Source: Methylococcaceae bacterium | GTDB taxonomy: Bacteria > Pseudomonadota > Gammaproteobacteria > Methylococcales > Methylomonadaceae | DNA: 7,322 nucleotides | NCBI GenBank assembly: GCA_947506075.1 | Contig: CANNNN010000124.1 | Span: 1 to 7,322, forward strand | Reading direction: 5' to 3' | In this document: positions 1-5,819 of the stretch, piece by piece | Layout: each line of letters begins with the position of its first letter | Numbering within the stretch: position 1 is the stretch's first letter | Made by a program: the position numbers and the translations under genes | The notes under the pieces: model-generated | What the model was told of the DNA's origin: nothing | Seen by the model: only the letters and a program-made list of their open reading frames with translations | Database searches by the model: none

Positions 1-506
1 ATAACTTTTGATCGATTACTTAGATGCATGGTATTCCAAAACCGCGCATGGCTGCGAGCAAGTTGCTCAACGACCAAAACCGCTTGGCCAAGCGTCAAGG
101 TATCGCTGGCCACACAGGCAATACCGTCACATTGGGCAACATCAGCAAGCACCAGTGTCGATCCCCGGCCATATCGACTATGGGCTGCAAGACAAATAGG
201 CACTATCAGGGGAACAGAGGATGCCAATTCGTTATAGAAACGCACTTCGTTATGCAGCAACCTGGGTAAGGCCGTAATCAGTCTCGCTCGCCAGGCCAGT
301 GACGGCAGTTTCACGAACCACCGACTCGGCAAGGTGAGCGGGCCGTCATGCTCGACAAACACACAAACCCGTGTGGTCGTGCCTATATCTACAGCAACAA
401 CCTCCACGCTGCTAACAATAGTGTCCGCATGATGTCTGTCAACAACCTGCTGAGCCCAGGCAACGGTTATATCGCTAGGTAAACTTACAATTATAGTCTG
501 GCTCAT
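1..506 (-). CDS. Partial kinase-like phosphotransferase (CHK/ecdysteroid-kinase-like, APH fold), C-terminus beyond window
   Basis: An open frame starts with ATG at 506 and stays open for 168 codons to the left edge, with no stop inside the window. The product opens with a short leader. It then shows an N-lobe like that of the aminoglycoside phosphotransferase/CHK kinase-like superfamily: strands around VDIGTTTRV (39-47), a candidate ATP-binding lysine in WFVKLP (K66), a helix with an acidic residue in NEVRFYNELA (E87), a hinge-like LVLADV (118-123), and LARSHARFW (149-157), which is typical of ecdysteroid-kinase-like proteins. The catalytic HxD-type loop and metal-binding DxD would lie outside the window, so activity cannot be judged. 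The substrate is unknown. AAGGA sits only 2 bases before the ATG, a short but usable spacing. It follows slyX by 65 bases in the same direction with no clear terminator. Family assignment is from remembered motif patterns; the open frame is directly seen. Confidence 0.75.
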   Translation of the reverse strand, partial: MSQTIIVSLPSDITVAWAQQVVDRHHADTIVSSVEVVAVDIGTTTRVCVFVEHDGPLTLPSRWFVKLPSLAWRARLITALPRLLHNEVRFYNELASSVPLIVPICLAAHSRYGRGSTLVLADVAQCDGIACVASDTLTLGQAVLVVEQLARSHARFWNTMHLSNRSKV

Positions 507-571
507 GTTCCTTTCTGACGCGCGTCCTATACTGCTTTAACTTAAGGTATGGCTATAATGCCACACAACAG
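507..571 (-). other. Gap between slyX and the phosphotransferase gene
   Basis: This 65-base A+T-rich gap lies between the slyX stop and the phosphotransferase start. It contains a small imperfect dyad, GGCATTATAGCC, on the minus strand, but no GC-rich stem followed by a T-run and no convincing -35/-10 pair. I see no terminator or promoter here that I would defend, so read-through from slyX is possible. Confidence 0.4.
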
Positions 572-778
572 CTAATAATGCGGCGGCAATTCCTCAACAT
601 TCTCACCGCTGCCAGCCTCGGTGGACAGGCTTTTGATCCGCTCGTTAAGCATCCGGCAAGTGGCCTCCAGTCGGCCTATCTGTTGCTGCTGTGAACCTAC
701 TATTTGATTCAAGGCTTGCAGCAAGTCTTCCTGATAAGCTGCTTTTATTTCCAGCTCGATAATTCTATCTGTACTCAT
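572..778 (-). CDS. slyX: SlyX family protein
   Basis: A 68-residue acidic protein, close to the roughly 70 residues usual for SlyX. Residues 5-50 form a heptad-like helix (ELEIKAAYQEDLLQALNQ, then QQQQIGRLE) that should make a coiled coil. The extreme C-terminus is PPHY, the hallmark ending of SlyX proteins. The biochemical role of SlyX is not established; the name comes from its position beside slyD in enterobacteria, which is not the context here. The start is ATG at 778, three bases after the hemN stop. An AAAGG sits inside the end of hemN about 11 bases upstream, so translation is probably coupled to hemN. It appears to be a late gene of the ccm-hemN transcription unit. Confidence 0.88.
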   Translation of the reverse strand: MSTDRIIELEIKAAYQEDLLQALNQIVGSQQQQIGRLEATCRMLNERIKSLSTEAGSGENVEELPPHY

Positions 779-781
779 GAC

Positions 782-2164
782 TTAAATAACCTTTGAAAAC
801 TGCTGCGGCTTTTGCGCCAGATATTTGTCGAACACCATGCAGATGTTGCGGATCAACAAGCGGCCGGAGGCTAACACCTTGATCTGTTCGTTTGATAAAA
901 CCAACAAGCCGTCGGTCTGCATCGGAACTAAGGCTTGAAGTTCCGACGCAAAGTACTCGGCAAAATTAATCAAAAATTGCTGTTCGATACCGGCAAAGTT
1001 CAGCTCAAAATGACAAATCAACTGCGTAATCACCGCGCGGCGCAGTTTGTCATCCTCATCCAGCTCTACACCCTTAAATACCGGAAGTATTCCCTGGCTG
1101 ATCAGACTATCGTATTCGTCCAGCTCTTTGACATTCTGGATATACGCATCGCCGACCCTGCCTATAGAGGTAATACCAAAACCGATCAGATCGCAATCAG
1201 AATGCGTGGAATAACCCTGAAAATTCCGGTACAGATGCCCCTCGCGCTGGGCGACGGCCAGTTCGTCATCGGGTTTGGCAAAATGATCCATGCCGATATA
1301 AACATAACCGGCTTCGGTTAATTTTTGCCCCACCATCTGCAAAATAGCCAGCTTGACCTCGGGCGTCGGCATGTCGACATCGTTAATCTGGCGCTGGGTT
1401 TTAAAGCGTGCCGGCATGTGCGCGTAATTGAAGATTGAGAAACGATCAGGTGCTACCGCCAGGATTTTATCCAGCGTAATGGCAAAAGATTCCTCTGTTT
1501 GCAGCGGCAGGCCGTAGATCAAATCAATATTGGTCGAGCGGAAACCCTCGGCTCTGGCGGCCTCTAATACACTGAAAGTCTGTTCTTCGCTTTGGATGCG
1601 ATTAACCGCTTTTTGCACGGCCGGATCAAAATCCTGCAAACCCAGACTGACCCGGTTAAAGCCCAGTTCGCGCAGTTGTTTGATGGTCTGATCGTTGGTT
1701 TCCCTGGGATCGACTTCTATCGAATATTCGCCCAGATCGTCATCCCTGAGCTGAAAATGCTGACGGGTTTTATCCATCAAAATTTTCATCTGTTCGTAGC
1801 TTAAAAACGTCGGCGTACCGCCACCCCAGTGCAATTGATTGACCACCCTATTTTTGTTGAACAAGTCACCCTGCAACTCAATTTCCTTGCACAAATTAGC
1901 CAGGTAAGGGTCCGCATGCTTGCGGTTTTTGGTGACTATCTTATTGCAGGCGCAATAAAAACACACGGTATCGCAAAAAGGGATATGAAAATACAGCGAC
2001 AAGGGTCCGCCTGCGGCATTGGATTTTGCGATGTGCTGGCGATATTCCTGGTCGCCGAAACCTTCGTGCAACTCCAGAGCCGTGGGATACGAGGTATAGC
2101 GGGGACCGGCCTTATCGTAACGATGTATCAGATCCAGATCGAATTTAAGGGATTGATCCATCAT
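782..2164 (-). CDS. hemN: Oxygen-independent coproporphyrinogen III oxidase (radical SAM)
   Basis: This 460-residue cytosolic enzyme decarboxylates two propionate side chains of coproporphyrinogen III to give protoporphyrinogen IX without O2, using S-adenosylmethionine and a [4Fe-4S] cluster. The cluster motif CxxxCxxC is at C64, C68 and C71, with the extra conserved cysteine at C73. The glycine-rich SAM segment HWGGGTPT spans 112-119, SIEVDPR (E150) and LGLQDFD (Q177, D178) follow, and DLIYGLP begins at D214. The HemN C-terminal domain is intact, with GMDHFAKPDDELAVAQREG, RLLIRNICM and the end QQFSKVI, very close to E. coli HemN (457 residues). That makes a true HemN far more likely than the HemW paralogue, which lacks this domain arrangement. 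Two ATGs lie in tandem at the start; the first overlaps the ccmI stop as ATGA, and an AGG about 5 bases upstream can serve as ribosome site. All key residues are present. Confidence 0.96.
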   Translation of the reverse strand: MMDQSLKFDLDLIHRYDKAGPRYTSYPTALELHEGFGDQEYRQHIAKSNAAGGPLSLYFHIPFCDTVCFYCACNKIVTKNRKHADPYLANLCKEIELQGDLFNKNRVVNQLHWGGGTPTFLSYEQMKILMDKTRQHFQLRDDDLGEYSIEVDPRETNDQTIKQLRELGFNRVSLGLQDFDPAVQKAVNRIQSEEQTFSVLEAARAEGFRSTNIDLIYGLPLQTEESFAITLDKILAVAPDRFSIFNYAHMPARFKTQRQINDVDMPTPEVKLAILQMVGQKLTEAGYVYIGMDHFAKPDDELAVAQREGHLYRNFQGYSTHSDCDLIGFGITSIGRVGDAYIQNVKELDEYDSLISQGILPVFKGVELDEDDKLRRAVITQLICHFELNFAGIEQQFLINFAEYFASELQALVPMQTDGLLVLSNEQIKVLASGRLLIRNICMVFDKYLAQKPQQFSKVI

Positions 2165-3408
2165 TTAACCTGGTCGTTGATGACGATTTTATGGCTGCTT
2201 TTATCGGCTAAAGCCACCGGCTCAATGACGCCGATCAAGTCGCCGGGCTGTTTCATCGCATTGCCGGATTTGGAAATACGCGCCAGCAGCTTGACCTGTT
2301 CGAAGTTTGATAATTTCATGGTCGGCATCATCGCCATCGCATCGGTCAGACTGACGCTTAACGGCAATTCGGAGACCTGTTTACGCACGATGGCCAGCGG
2401 CATTTGCGGGCCGGACAAGGCCTGGGCGTAAACAAAAACGGTATCGGTAGGACTTGTTGATTTTTGCAAGTCAGGCGACAAACTGACTTCAACAGCAATG
2501 TTCGCGGCAGATAAGGAGGGGATCGCAGCTGCTTGCACCGGGGCGGCTTCCGCCAGTTCAGTGCCTTCCGGTATCTGGGTTGCGAGCTTGGCCATCAAAC
2601 CTTGTATTTCCTGCAACGCCTCGGAACCCGGAGGCAACAAGGTTTCCAGTTTTTTCCATAAGGCCATCGCCGCGACAAACTCGCCGGTTTGCGCTTTGGC
2701 CATGCCGGCCAGCCAAAGACCGGTCACGTTATCAGGCTCTATCGCCAGAGCCTTAAAAACCAGTTCCGCAGGTTTCCCAACCAGTTCCTCATTATTGACA
2801 TAGGCCAGCGCATCGGCATAAAGCAACATGATTTCCGGTTTATCGCCTATTAACCGATAAGCATGCTCGAAAGCGGCAACAGCCTTAGGAAAATCTTCCA
2901 AGTACTTGTAGGAGCGCCCCAGCATCAGCCAGCCCTGCGCATCTTCCGGTTGTTTTTCCAGGCGAGCTGCCAGTCCTGCAACCATGCTGACCATTTGGTC
3001 CCGTTCCGATGCTGCCTGCTTCGCTGCAGCCGTTTGATCAACAGGAGTTAAGGACGGATAGTTGCCCAAGGTCCAATACAGTGAACCCGCCACCAAAGGG
3101 ATGGCCGAAACCAGTAGCCACGCTACCCACCGGCCTTGGCTTTGTGCTGAGTTGACAGGTGATTCTATGTCGAGATCATCGCTCAAGGCCTGTTCAAGTT
3201 CGAGCAGCTGCTCATCATAAAGCGCCTGACTTAAGGTGCCGGCTTGCAATTGTTCTTTAAGTTCAAGCAGGCGCTGCCGGGCAATAGCGATATTGCGCTG
3301 ATCCATATCTGCGGCTGCAACCGGCTGTTTTCGCCACAACGGCGGAAGCACTATCAAAAAGGCGATCAAGACCAGTACGCTACTGATCAACAAAAACAGC
3401 ATATTCAA
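2161..3408 (-). CDS. ccmI: Cytochrome c maturation protein CcmI (apocytochrome chaperone, TPR)
   Basis: CcmI escorts apocytochrome c in the inner membrane and periplasm and presents it to the CcmF/CcmH heme ligation complex. The 415-residue product has the family layout: a first membrane span at 4-22, a cytoplasmic helical segment with a leucine-zipper-like run (about 40-78), a second span at 94-113, then a periplasmic part. This carries tetratricopeptide repeats (about 157-260, for example GWLMLGRSYKYLEDFPKAV) and a C-terminal beta-rich domain (about 305-410) with FVYAQALSGPQMPLAI and ARISKSGNAMKQPGDLIG. In E. coli these modules are fused into CcmH; here they are a separate gene. The chosen start is TTG at 3408, overlapping the ccmH stop as TTGA, because AAGGTGA lies 6 bases before it. 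The alternative is ATG at 3402 (413 residues), 12 bases from that site. The stop overlaps the hemN start. Confidence 0.93.
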   Translation of the reverse strand: MNMLFLLISSVLVLIAFLIVLPPLWRKQPVAAADMDQRNIAIARQRLLELKEQLQAGTLSQALYDEQLLELEQALSDDLDIESPVNSAQSQGRWVAWLLVSAIPLVAGSLYWTLGNYPSLTPVDQTAAAKQAASERDQMVSMVAGLAARLEKQPEDAQGWLMLGRSYKYLEDFPKAVAAFEHAYRLIGDKPEIMLLYADALAYVNNEELVGKPAELVFKALAIEPDNVTGLWLAGMAKAQTGEFVAAMALWKKLETLLPPGSEALQEIQGLMAKLATQIPEGTELAEAAPVQAAAIPSLSAANIAVEVSLSPDLQKSTSPTDTVFVYAQALSGPQMPLAIVRKQVSELPLSVSLTDAMAMMPTMKLSNFEQVKLLARISKSGNAMKQPGDLIGVIEPVALADKSSHKIVINDQVK

Positions 3409-3878
3409 GATTGTTCACCTTTTTCTAGCAAGTTGTGGATTTTTTTCATTTTTTCAGAGTGCTCGTTACCCAGCTCTGCCTGGGAACGCAACGTCGATTT
3501 TTTACGCCGCACAAACAAAAAGACAACGATTAAACCGATTAACAGGAACGCCACCGGCCCCAGCCAGAGCAAGCCGGTCTTGGCCTTAAACGGCGGATTG
3601 TATAACACGAAATCGCCATAGCGATCGGTCATGAATTGAATGATGTCCTGCTTCGATTTACCCTGTTCCAGCATTTCATAGACTTGTCTGCGTAAATCTG
3701 CGGCCAGCTCGGCATTGGAGTCGGCGATGGTCTGATTTTGACAAACCAGACAGCGCAATTCCGAAGTCAGATTTTCAAAAACCGCCTGTTGCTCGGGATT
3801 GTCAAACTTGCGAAATTCAGTACTGGCGAAAACCGCACCGGACAGAATCAACAGGAAAATAATGGATAGATATTTCAT
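3405..3878 (-). CDS. ccmH: Cytochrome c maturation protein CcmH (thiol-disulfide component of heme lyase)
   Basis: CcmH (also called CcmL or CycL) is a membrane-anchored periplasmic protein that works with CcmG to reduce the apocytochrome CXXCH cysteines before heme attachment. From ATG at 3878 the product has 157 residues: a signal peptide (about 1-18, ending AVFA), a helical domain with the diagnostic LRCLVCQNQ (41-49; redox cysteines C43 and C46) followed by SNAELAADLRRQV, the segment FMTDRYGDFVLYNPP (82-96), one membrane span (about 101-123), and a basic cytoplasmic tail. An in-frame ATG at 3914 would add 12 hydrophilic residues before the signal peptide and would start inside brnA, so I rejected it. 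The chosen ATG lies 22 bases after the brnA stop and has no strong Shine-Dalgarno sequence. Normally this gene follows ccmG directly; here brnTA separates them. Confidence 0.93.
   Translation of the reverse strand: MKYLSIIFLLILSGAVFASTEFRKFDNPEQQAVFENLTSELRCLVCQNQTIADSNAELAADLRRQVYEMLEQGKSKQDIIQFMTDRYGDFVLYNPPFKAKTGLLWLGPVAFLLIGLIVVFLFVRRKKSTLRSQAELGNEHSEKMKKIHNLLEKGEQS
3415..3421 (-). promoter_or_regulatory. Ribosome binding site deciding the ccmI start
   Basis: AAGGTGA on the minus strand lies 6 bases upstream of a TTG (3408-3406) and 12 bases upstream of the next in-frame ATG (3402-3400). The spacing favours the TTG, although both starts would give a working CcmI because they differ by only two residues before the first membrane span. 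Confidence 0.5.
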
Positions 3879-3900
3879 TGAAACTCGATGGTAAATAGGT

Positions 3901-4200
3901 TTATCCGGCTGCATGTTCTTTCAGCCATTCTTTCAACGCATCATTGATGCGCGTTTGCCAGCCACGGCCTGTGGCACGAAAGGCATCAAGCACTTCTGCA
4001 TCCAACCGGATGCCGGTAAATATTTTTGGCGTGTCGGTGCGCGGCCTGCCAAGTTTTTTGGGAGATAACATTTCGGCCGCTAGTTTAGCGCCGAACAACT
4101 CTGGAAGTACCTCAGTTGCTGGCCTGAAATGCTTGAAATCATCGGCAGTCAGTTCTCGGACTTCGCCGTCTGCATCAGTTAAGGGTAATGGGTTTGCCAT
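3901..4200 (-). CDS. brnA: BrnA family antitoxin (type II toxin-antitoxin)
   Basis: This 99-residue protein matches the BrnA/DUF4415 pattern. An N-terminal toxin-binding part contains GEVRELTADDFKHFRPA (12-28) and VLPELFGAKLAAEML. It is followed by a basic linker GRPR (51-54) and a C-terminal ribbon-helix-helix DNA-binding domain, with strand KIFTGIRLD (59-67) and helices DAFRATGRGWQTRINDALKEWL (72-93, including the family signature GWQTRIN). BrnA dimers neutralise BrnT and repress their shared promoter, as known for the Brucella pair. The ATG at 4200 overlaps the end of brnT by 26 bases in another frame, and GAGAGG lies 9 bases upstream inside brnT. Toxin-before-antitoxin order is normal for this family. 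The stop is 22 bases from ccmH, so read-through into ccmH is expected. Confidence 0.92.
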   Translation of the reverse strand: MANPLPLTDADGEVRELTADDFKHFRPATEVLPELFGAKLAAEMLSPKKLGRPRTDTPKIFTGIRLDAEVLDAFRATGRGWQTRINDALKEWLKEHAAG

Positions 4201-4459
4201 GTTTTATTGCCTCTCTTTGATTAGCCTTGCGGAAACTGATAACCCGAATGCCGCCAGTAATGGACGTAAAACACAATACATGCAAACGTTCATCGAGATA
4301 ACCCACGGCCACAAAACGCCGCTCCGGGTACACGTGGCGTACATCTTCAGCGATGCTGGCAGTAGCCCAATCGAAATCATGTGCCCGATCAAAGCCCAGC
4401 CGCCTTGATGAATTAACCAGGTTGGCCATGTGTTTTTTAGGGTCAAACTCGATTTCCAC
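4175..4459 (-). CDS. brnT: BrnT family toxin (RelE-like ribonuclease, type II toxin-antitoxin)
   Basis: This 94-residue protein has the BrnT/DUF497 layout. The N-terminal FDPKKHMANLVNSSRRLGFD (5-24) corresponds to the family's F-x-x-D-P-x-K-x-x-x-N signature. The middle holds DFDWATASIAEDVRHVYPERRFVAVGYLD, and the C-terminal strand and helix IRVISFRKANQRE (71-83) carry the conserved basic residues R72, R77, K78 and R82. BrnT of Brucella is a RelE-fold toxin that blocks translation by cutting RNA; BrnA masks it. The chosen start is GTG at 4459, because the next in-frame ATG (codon 11) would delete the conserved FDP motif. There is no Shine-Dalgarno sequence, consistent with the predicted transcription start lying essentially at the GTG. 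The length is complete for the family and nothing suggests decay. Confidence 0.9.
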   Translation of the reverse strand: MEIEFDPKKHMANLVNSSRRLGFDRAHDFDWATASIAEDVRHVYPERRFVAVGYLDERLHVLCFTSITGGIRVISFRKANQREAIKHGKPITLN

Positions 4460-4471
4460 AATAAATATTGT
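4458..4471. promoter_or_regulatory. Palindromic candidate BrnA operator
   Basis: A perfect inverted repeat, ACAATA-AA-TATTGT, covers nearly all of the predicted -10 element, the transcription start and the brnT start codon. Ribbon-helix-helix antitoxins such as BrnA bind short palindromes in their own promoters, so this is the obvious autoregulatory site. The repeat is seen directly; its role is inferred. Confidence 0.5.
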
Positions 4472-4495
4472 ATAAACAAAAACTCAGGGGGACAA
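4467..4495 (-). promoter_or_regulatory. Predicted sigma70-type promoter of brnTA
   Basis: On the minus strand TTGTCC (4495-4490, 4 of 6 bases to the -35 consensus), a 17-base spacer and TACAAT (4472-4467, 5 of 6 to the -10) lie between the ccmG stop and brnT. The expected transcription start is about 4460, next to the GTG of brnT, implying a leaderless or near-leaderless message. Transcription from here would continue through ccmH, ccmI, hemN and slyX unless stopped. Confidence 0.55.
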
Positions 4496-4497
4496 GA

Positions 4498-5028
4498 TTA
4501 ATTTTCAGCCTGTAATTTAGCGATCCACGGTAGAAATACTTGCTGCACAGCTTCGGGCGTAACCGGACCGGTATGCTTGTAACGAATCACCCCCTGCTTA
4601 TCGATCACGAAGGTTTCCGGCACACCGTAAACGCCATAGTTTATGCCGATACGACCATCCTGATCCATGATACTGACATCGTAGGGATTACCCAATTGAT
4701 CCAGCCACTGTTTTGCATCTTCCGGCTCGTCCTTGTAATTTAGGCCGACAATAATGGCGGCCTTGGTTTTGGCCAGTTGATTGAGTATCGGATGTTCAGA
4801 ACGGCACGACACGCACCAGGATGCCCAGACATTAAACAGCCAGACCTTGCCTTTTAAATCGGCAGGGGTTAATTTTTGTTCGGGCGTTTGCAGCTTCGGA
4901 GCAGAAAATTCCGGAGCCACTTTGTCGATCAACGGCGAGGGAATCTCGCTGGGATGAAGGTTCAAGCCCAGCGCCAGGAATACCGCCAAGACGATGAATA
5001 ATAATAAGGGGATGATGAATTTAAGCAT
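4498..5028 (-). CDS. ccmG: Cytochrome c maturation thioredoxin CcmG/DsbE
   Basis: A 176-residue, membrane-tethered periplasmic thioredoxin that passes reducing power, coming from DsbD/CcdA, to CcmH and apocytochrome c. Residues 1-22 form an uncleaved N-terminal membrane anchor. The thioredoxin domain has APEFSAPKL (38-46), the CcmG strand WLFNVWASWC, and the active site WCVSC (71-75; C72 and C75), followed by R76, E78, H79 and P80. The cis-proline loop is YGVPETF (134-140; P137, with the conserved acidic E138). CcmG proteins commonly have WCPTC or WCVSC, so this site is ordinary. The length matches E. coli CcmG (185). No strong Shine-Dalgarno sequence precedes the ATG. It usually follows ccmF immediately; here a PIN toxin-antitoxin pair and 105 further bases intervene, and brnTA follows it. 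Confidence 0.95.
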   Translation of the reverse strand: MLKFIIPLLLFIVLAVFLALGLNLHPSEIPSPLIDKVAPEFSAPKLQTPEQKLTPADLKGKVWLFNVWASWCVSCRSEHPILNQLAKTKAAIIVGLNYKDEPEDAKQWLDQLGNPYDVSIMDQDGRIGINYGVYGVPETFVIDKQGVIRYKHTGPVTPEAVQQVFLPWIAKLQAEN

Positions 5029-5133
5029 TTTTAATTACCAAATAATTTGCACGTTATAAAGCAGCATTGCTTCATTTATGCGGCTACCCACTTAACAAGT
5101 GGCCAGCTATTGTAATCCCGACCGGCTGTAAGC
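5029..5133 (-). other. Gap between PIN toxin gene and ccmG
   Basis: This 105-base gap contains a small stem (CCACTT, AAC, AAGTGG; 5088-5102). On the minus strand the stem is followed by GTAGCCGC rather than a T-run, so it does not look like an intrinsic terminator. I see no convincing promoter for ccmG here. The simplest reading is that ccmG is transcribed through the toxin-antitoxin pair from upstream. Confidence 0.4.
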
Positions 5134-5550
5134 TCATTCAGCGAGACTAACCAGCAATCCGGCTCGGGTGGCGGCTTCGCACTGGCGTTTGTCGGCCGAG
5201 ACAAATACATCCGCTTTCAGGACTACGGCACTGCCGATGTGTATGGCGTCCATACCACGGAGTACATTGTTTTCGAGACTCGAAATCGCCTGCGCCAATA
5301 CTGCCGGAGCAAGGTCACAGAGGGCCACATCTTCAATATCAGCCATTAACATCGCTTTTAGTTGCCGATATTGCGTATCGGTAATCCGTGCCTCCCTGTG
5401 CAATCGGCAAAAGGCAGAGATGAGCTCGGGTAGCGCAATCCCGGCCAAGCCGATTTCAGTTGCCTTATCGCACCATTCCAGAACTTTGTCGGTTCCTGTC
5501 TCATTGACATAGCGCTTGACAAAGGCTGAGGTATCAAAAAAAACCAGCAT
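5134..5550 (-). CDS. vapC: PIN-domain toxin (VapC-like ribonuclease)
   Basis: A 138-residue PIN-domain protein, the usual VapC size. The four acidic metal-binding positions are recognisable: D6 in FFDTSAFVKRY, E42 in ALPELISAF, D101 in RGMDAIHIGSA, and D120 in FVSADKRQ. These place it with the PIN nucleases that cut tRNA, rRNA or mRNA with Mg2+ or Mn2+ and are held inactive by a partner antitoxin. I chose ATG at 5550, which shares one base with the antitoxin stop (TGATG); a TTG directly before it (5553) would add one residue. GAGGG lies 9 bases upstream of the ATG inside the antitoxin gene, so the pair is translationally coupled. No catalytic residue is missing. The RNA target cannot be deduced. 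Confidence 0.92.
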   Translation of the reverse strand: MLVFFDTSAFVKRYVNETGTDKVLEWCDKATEIGLAGIALPELISAFCRLHREARITDTQYRQLKAMLMADIEDVALCDLAPAVLAQAISSLENNVLRGMDAIHIGSAVVLKADVFVSADKRQCEAATRAGLLVSLAE

Positions 5551-5777
5551 CAAACACTGCCCTCACGCTCTTCCAGAATCATACGACTGACCGAAACGCC
5601 ATCCAAGACCAGCGGCTGCGCCGTGCGTCGTTTCCAGGAAGGCAGCTCGGGGCTTATCGGAACGATGTCGGCAATAGGCTTGCCATTACGCAGGACGCGC
5701 AGCGACTCGCCAGACTCAACCATATCAAAATACTTTTTGGCGTGGTTACGCACTTCTGTGAACGTAGCTTGTTTCAT
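5550..5777 (-). CDS. Phd/YefM family antitoxin paired with PIN toxin
   Basis: A 75-residue protein from ATG at 5777. Residues 1-42 match the Phd/YefM DNA-binding and dimerisation domain: ATFTEVRNHAKKYFDMV, then SGESLRVLRNGKPIADIVPI, including the typical R-N-G-K-P turn. The remaining residues (about 45-75, with WKRR and ILEERE) would wrap the toxin and neutralise it. Such antitoxins repress their own operon as complexes with the toxin. A GTG three codons upstream (5786) is in frame, but it lies inside the operator repeat, and the ATG begins the standard family N-terminus. Pairing a Phd/YefM antitoxin with a PIN toxin is common; the pair would generally be called VapBC-type, though the classical VapB fold (AbrB or RHH) is different. 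Confidence 0.9.
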   Translation of the reverse strand: MKQATFTEVRNHAKKYFDMVESGESLRVLRNGKPIADIVPISPELPSWKRRTAQPLVLDGVSVSRMILEEREGSV

Positions 5778-5783
5778 GGCAAT

Positions 5784-5819
5784 CACTCATAATGTACACA
5801 ATAATGTACATTATGAGTG
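5784..5819. promoter_or_regulatory. Perfect inverted repeat, candidate operator of the Phd-PIN module
   Basis: CACTCATAATGTACA (5784-5798) and TGTACATTATGAGTG (5805-5819) are perfect 15-base arms around a 6-base spacer. Within it ATAATGTACA also occurs twice in direct orientation (5789-5798 and 5801-5810), 12 bases apart. The element covers the predicted -10 and the transcription start of the antitoxin gene, the expected place for binding by Phd-type antitoxin dimers. The repeat is seen directly; repressor binding is inferred. Confidence 0.75.

Noticed and set aside
8..269. Three overlapping plus-strand open frames at the left edge
   Set aside because: They lie opposite the kinase-like frame on the minus strand, which has recognisable motifs and runs off the edge.
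1829..2431. 200-codon plus-strand open frame across the hemN start and the ccmI end
   Set aside because: It is antisense to two confidently identified genes, has no recognisable domain, and its residues follow the complementary codons of hemN and ccmI.
3879..3914. Upstream ATG (3914) as the ccmH start
   Set aside because: It would place 12 hydrophilic residues ahead of a normal signal peptide and start within brnA.
3944..4408. 154-codon plus-strand open frame opposite brnTA
   Set aside because: It covers both brnT and brnA in antisense, which have clear family motifs; the translation is low in plausible structure.
4204..4479. 91-codon minus-strand frame overlapping brnT
   Set aside because: It is a shifted frame of brnT beginning at TTG, without the conserved BrnT features.
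5088..5102. Stem CCACTT-AAC-AAGTGG between the PIN toxin gene and ccmG as a terminator
   Set aside because: Only six base pairs and no T-run on the transcribed strand; not a credible intrinsic terminator.
5789..5810. Direct repeats ATAATGTACA as a small repeat array or attachment site
   Set aside because: The two copies are better explained as half-sites of the promoter-overlapping inverted repeat, and there is no integrase or further copy nearby.
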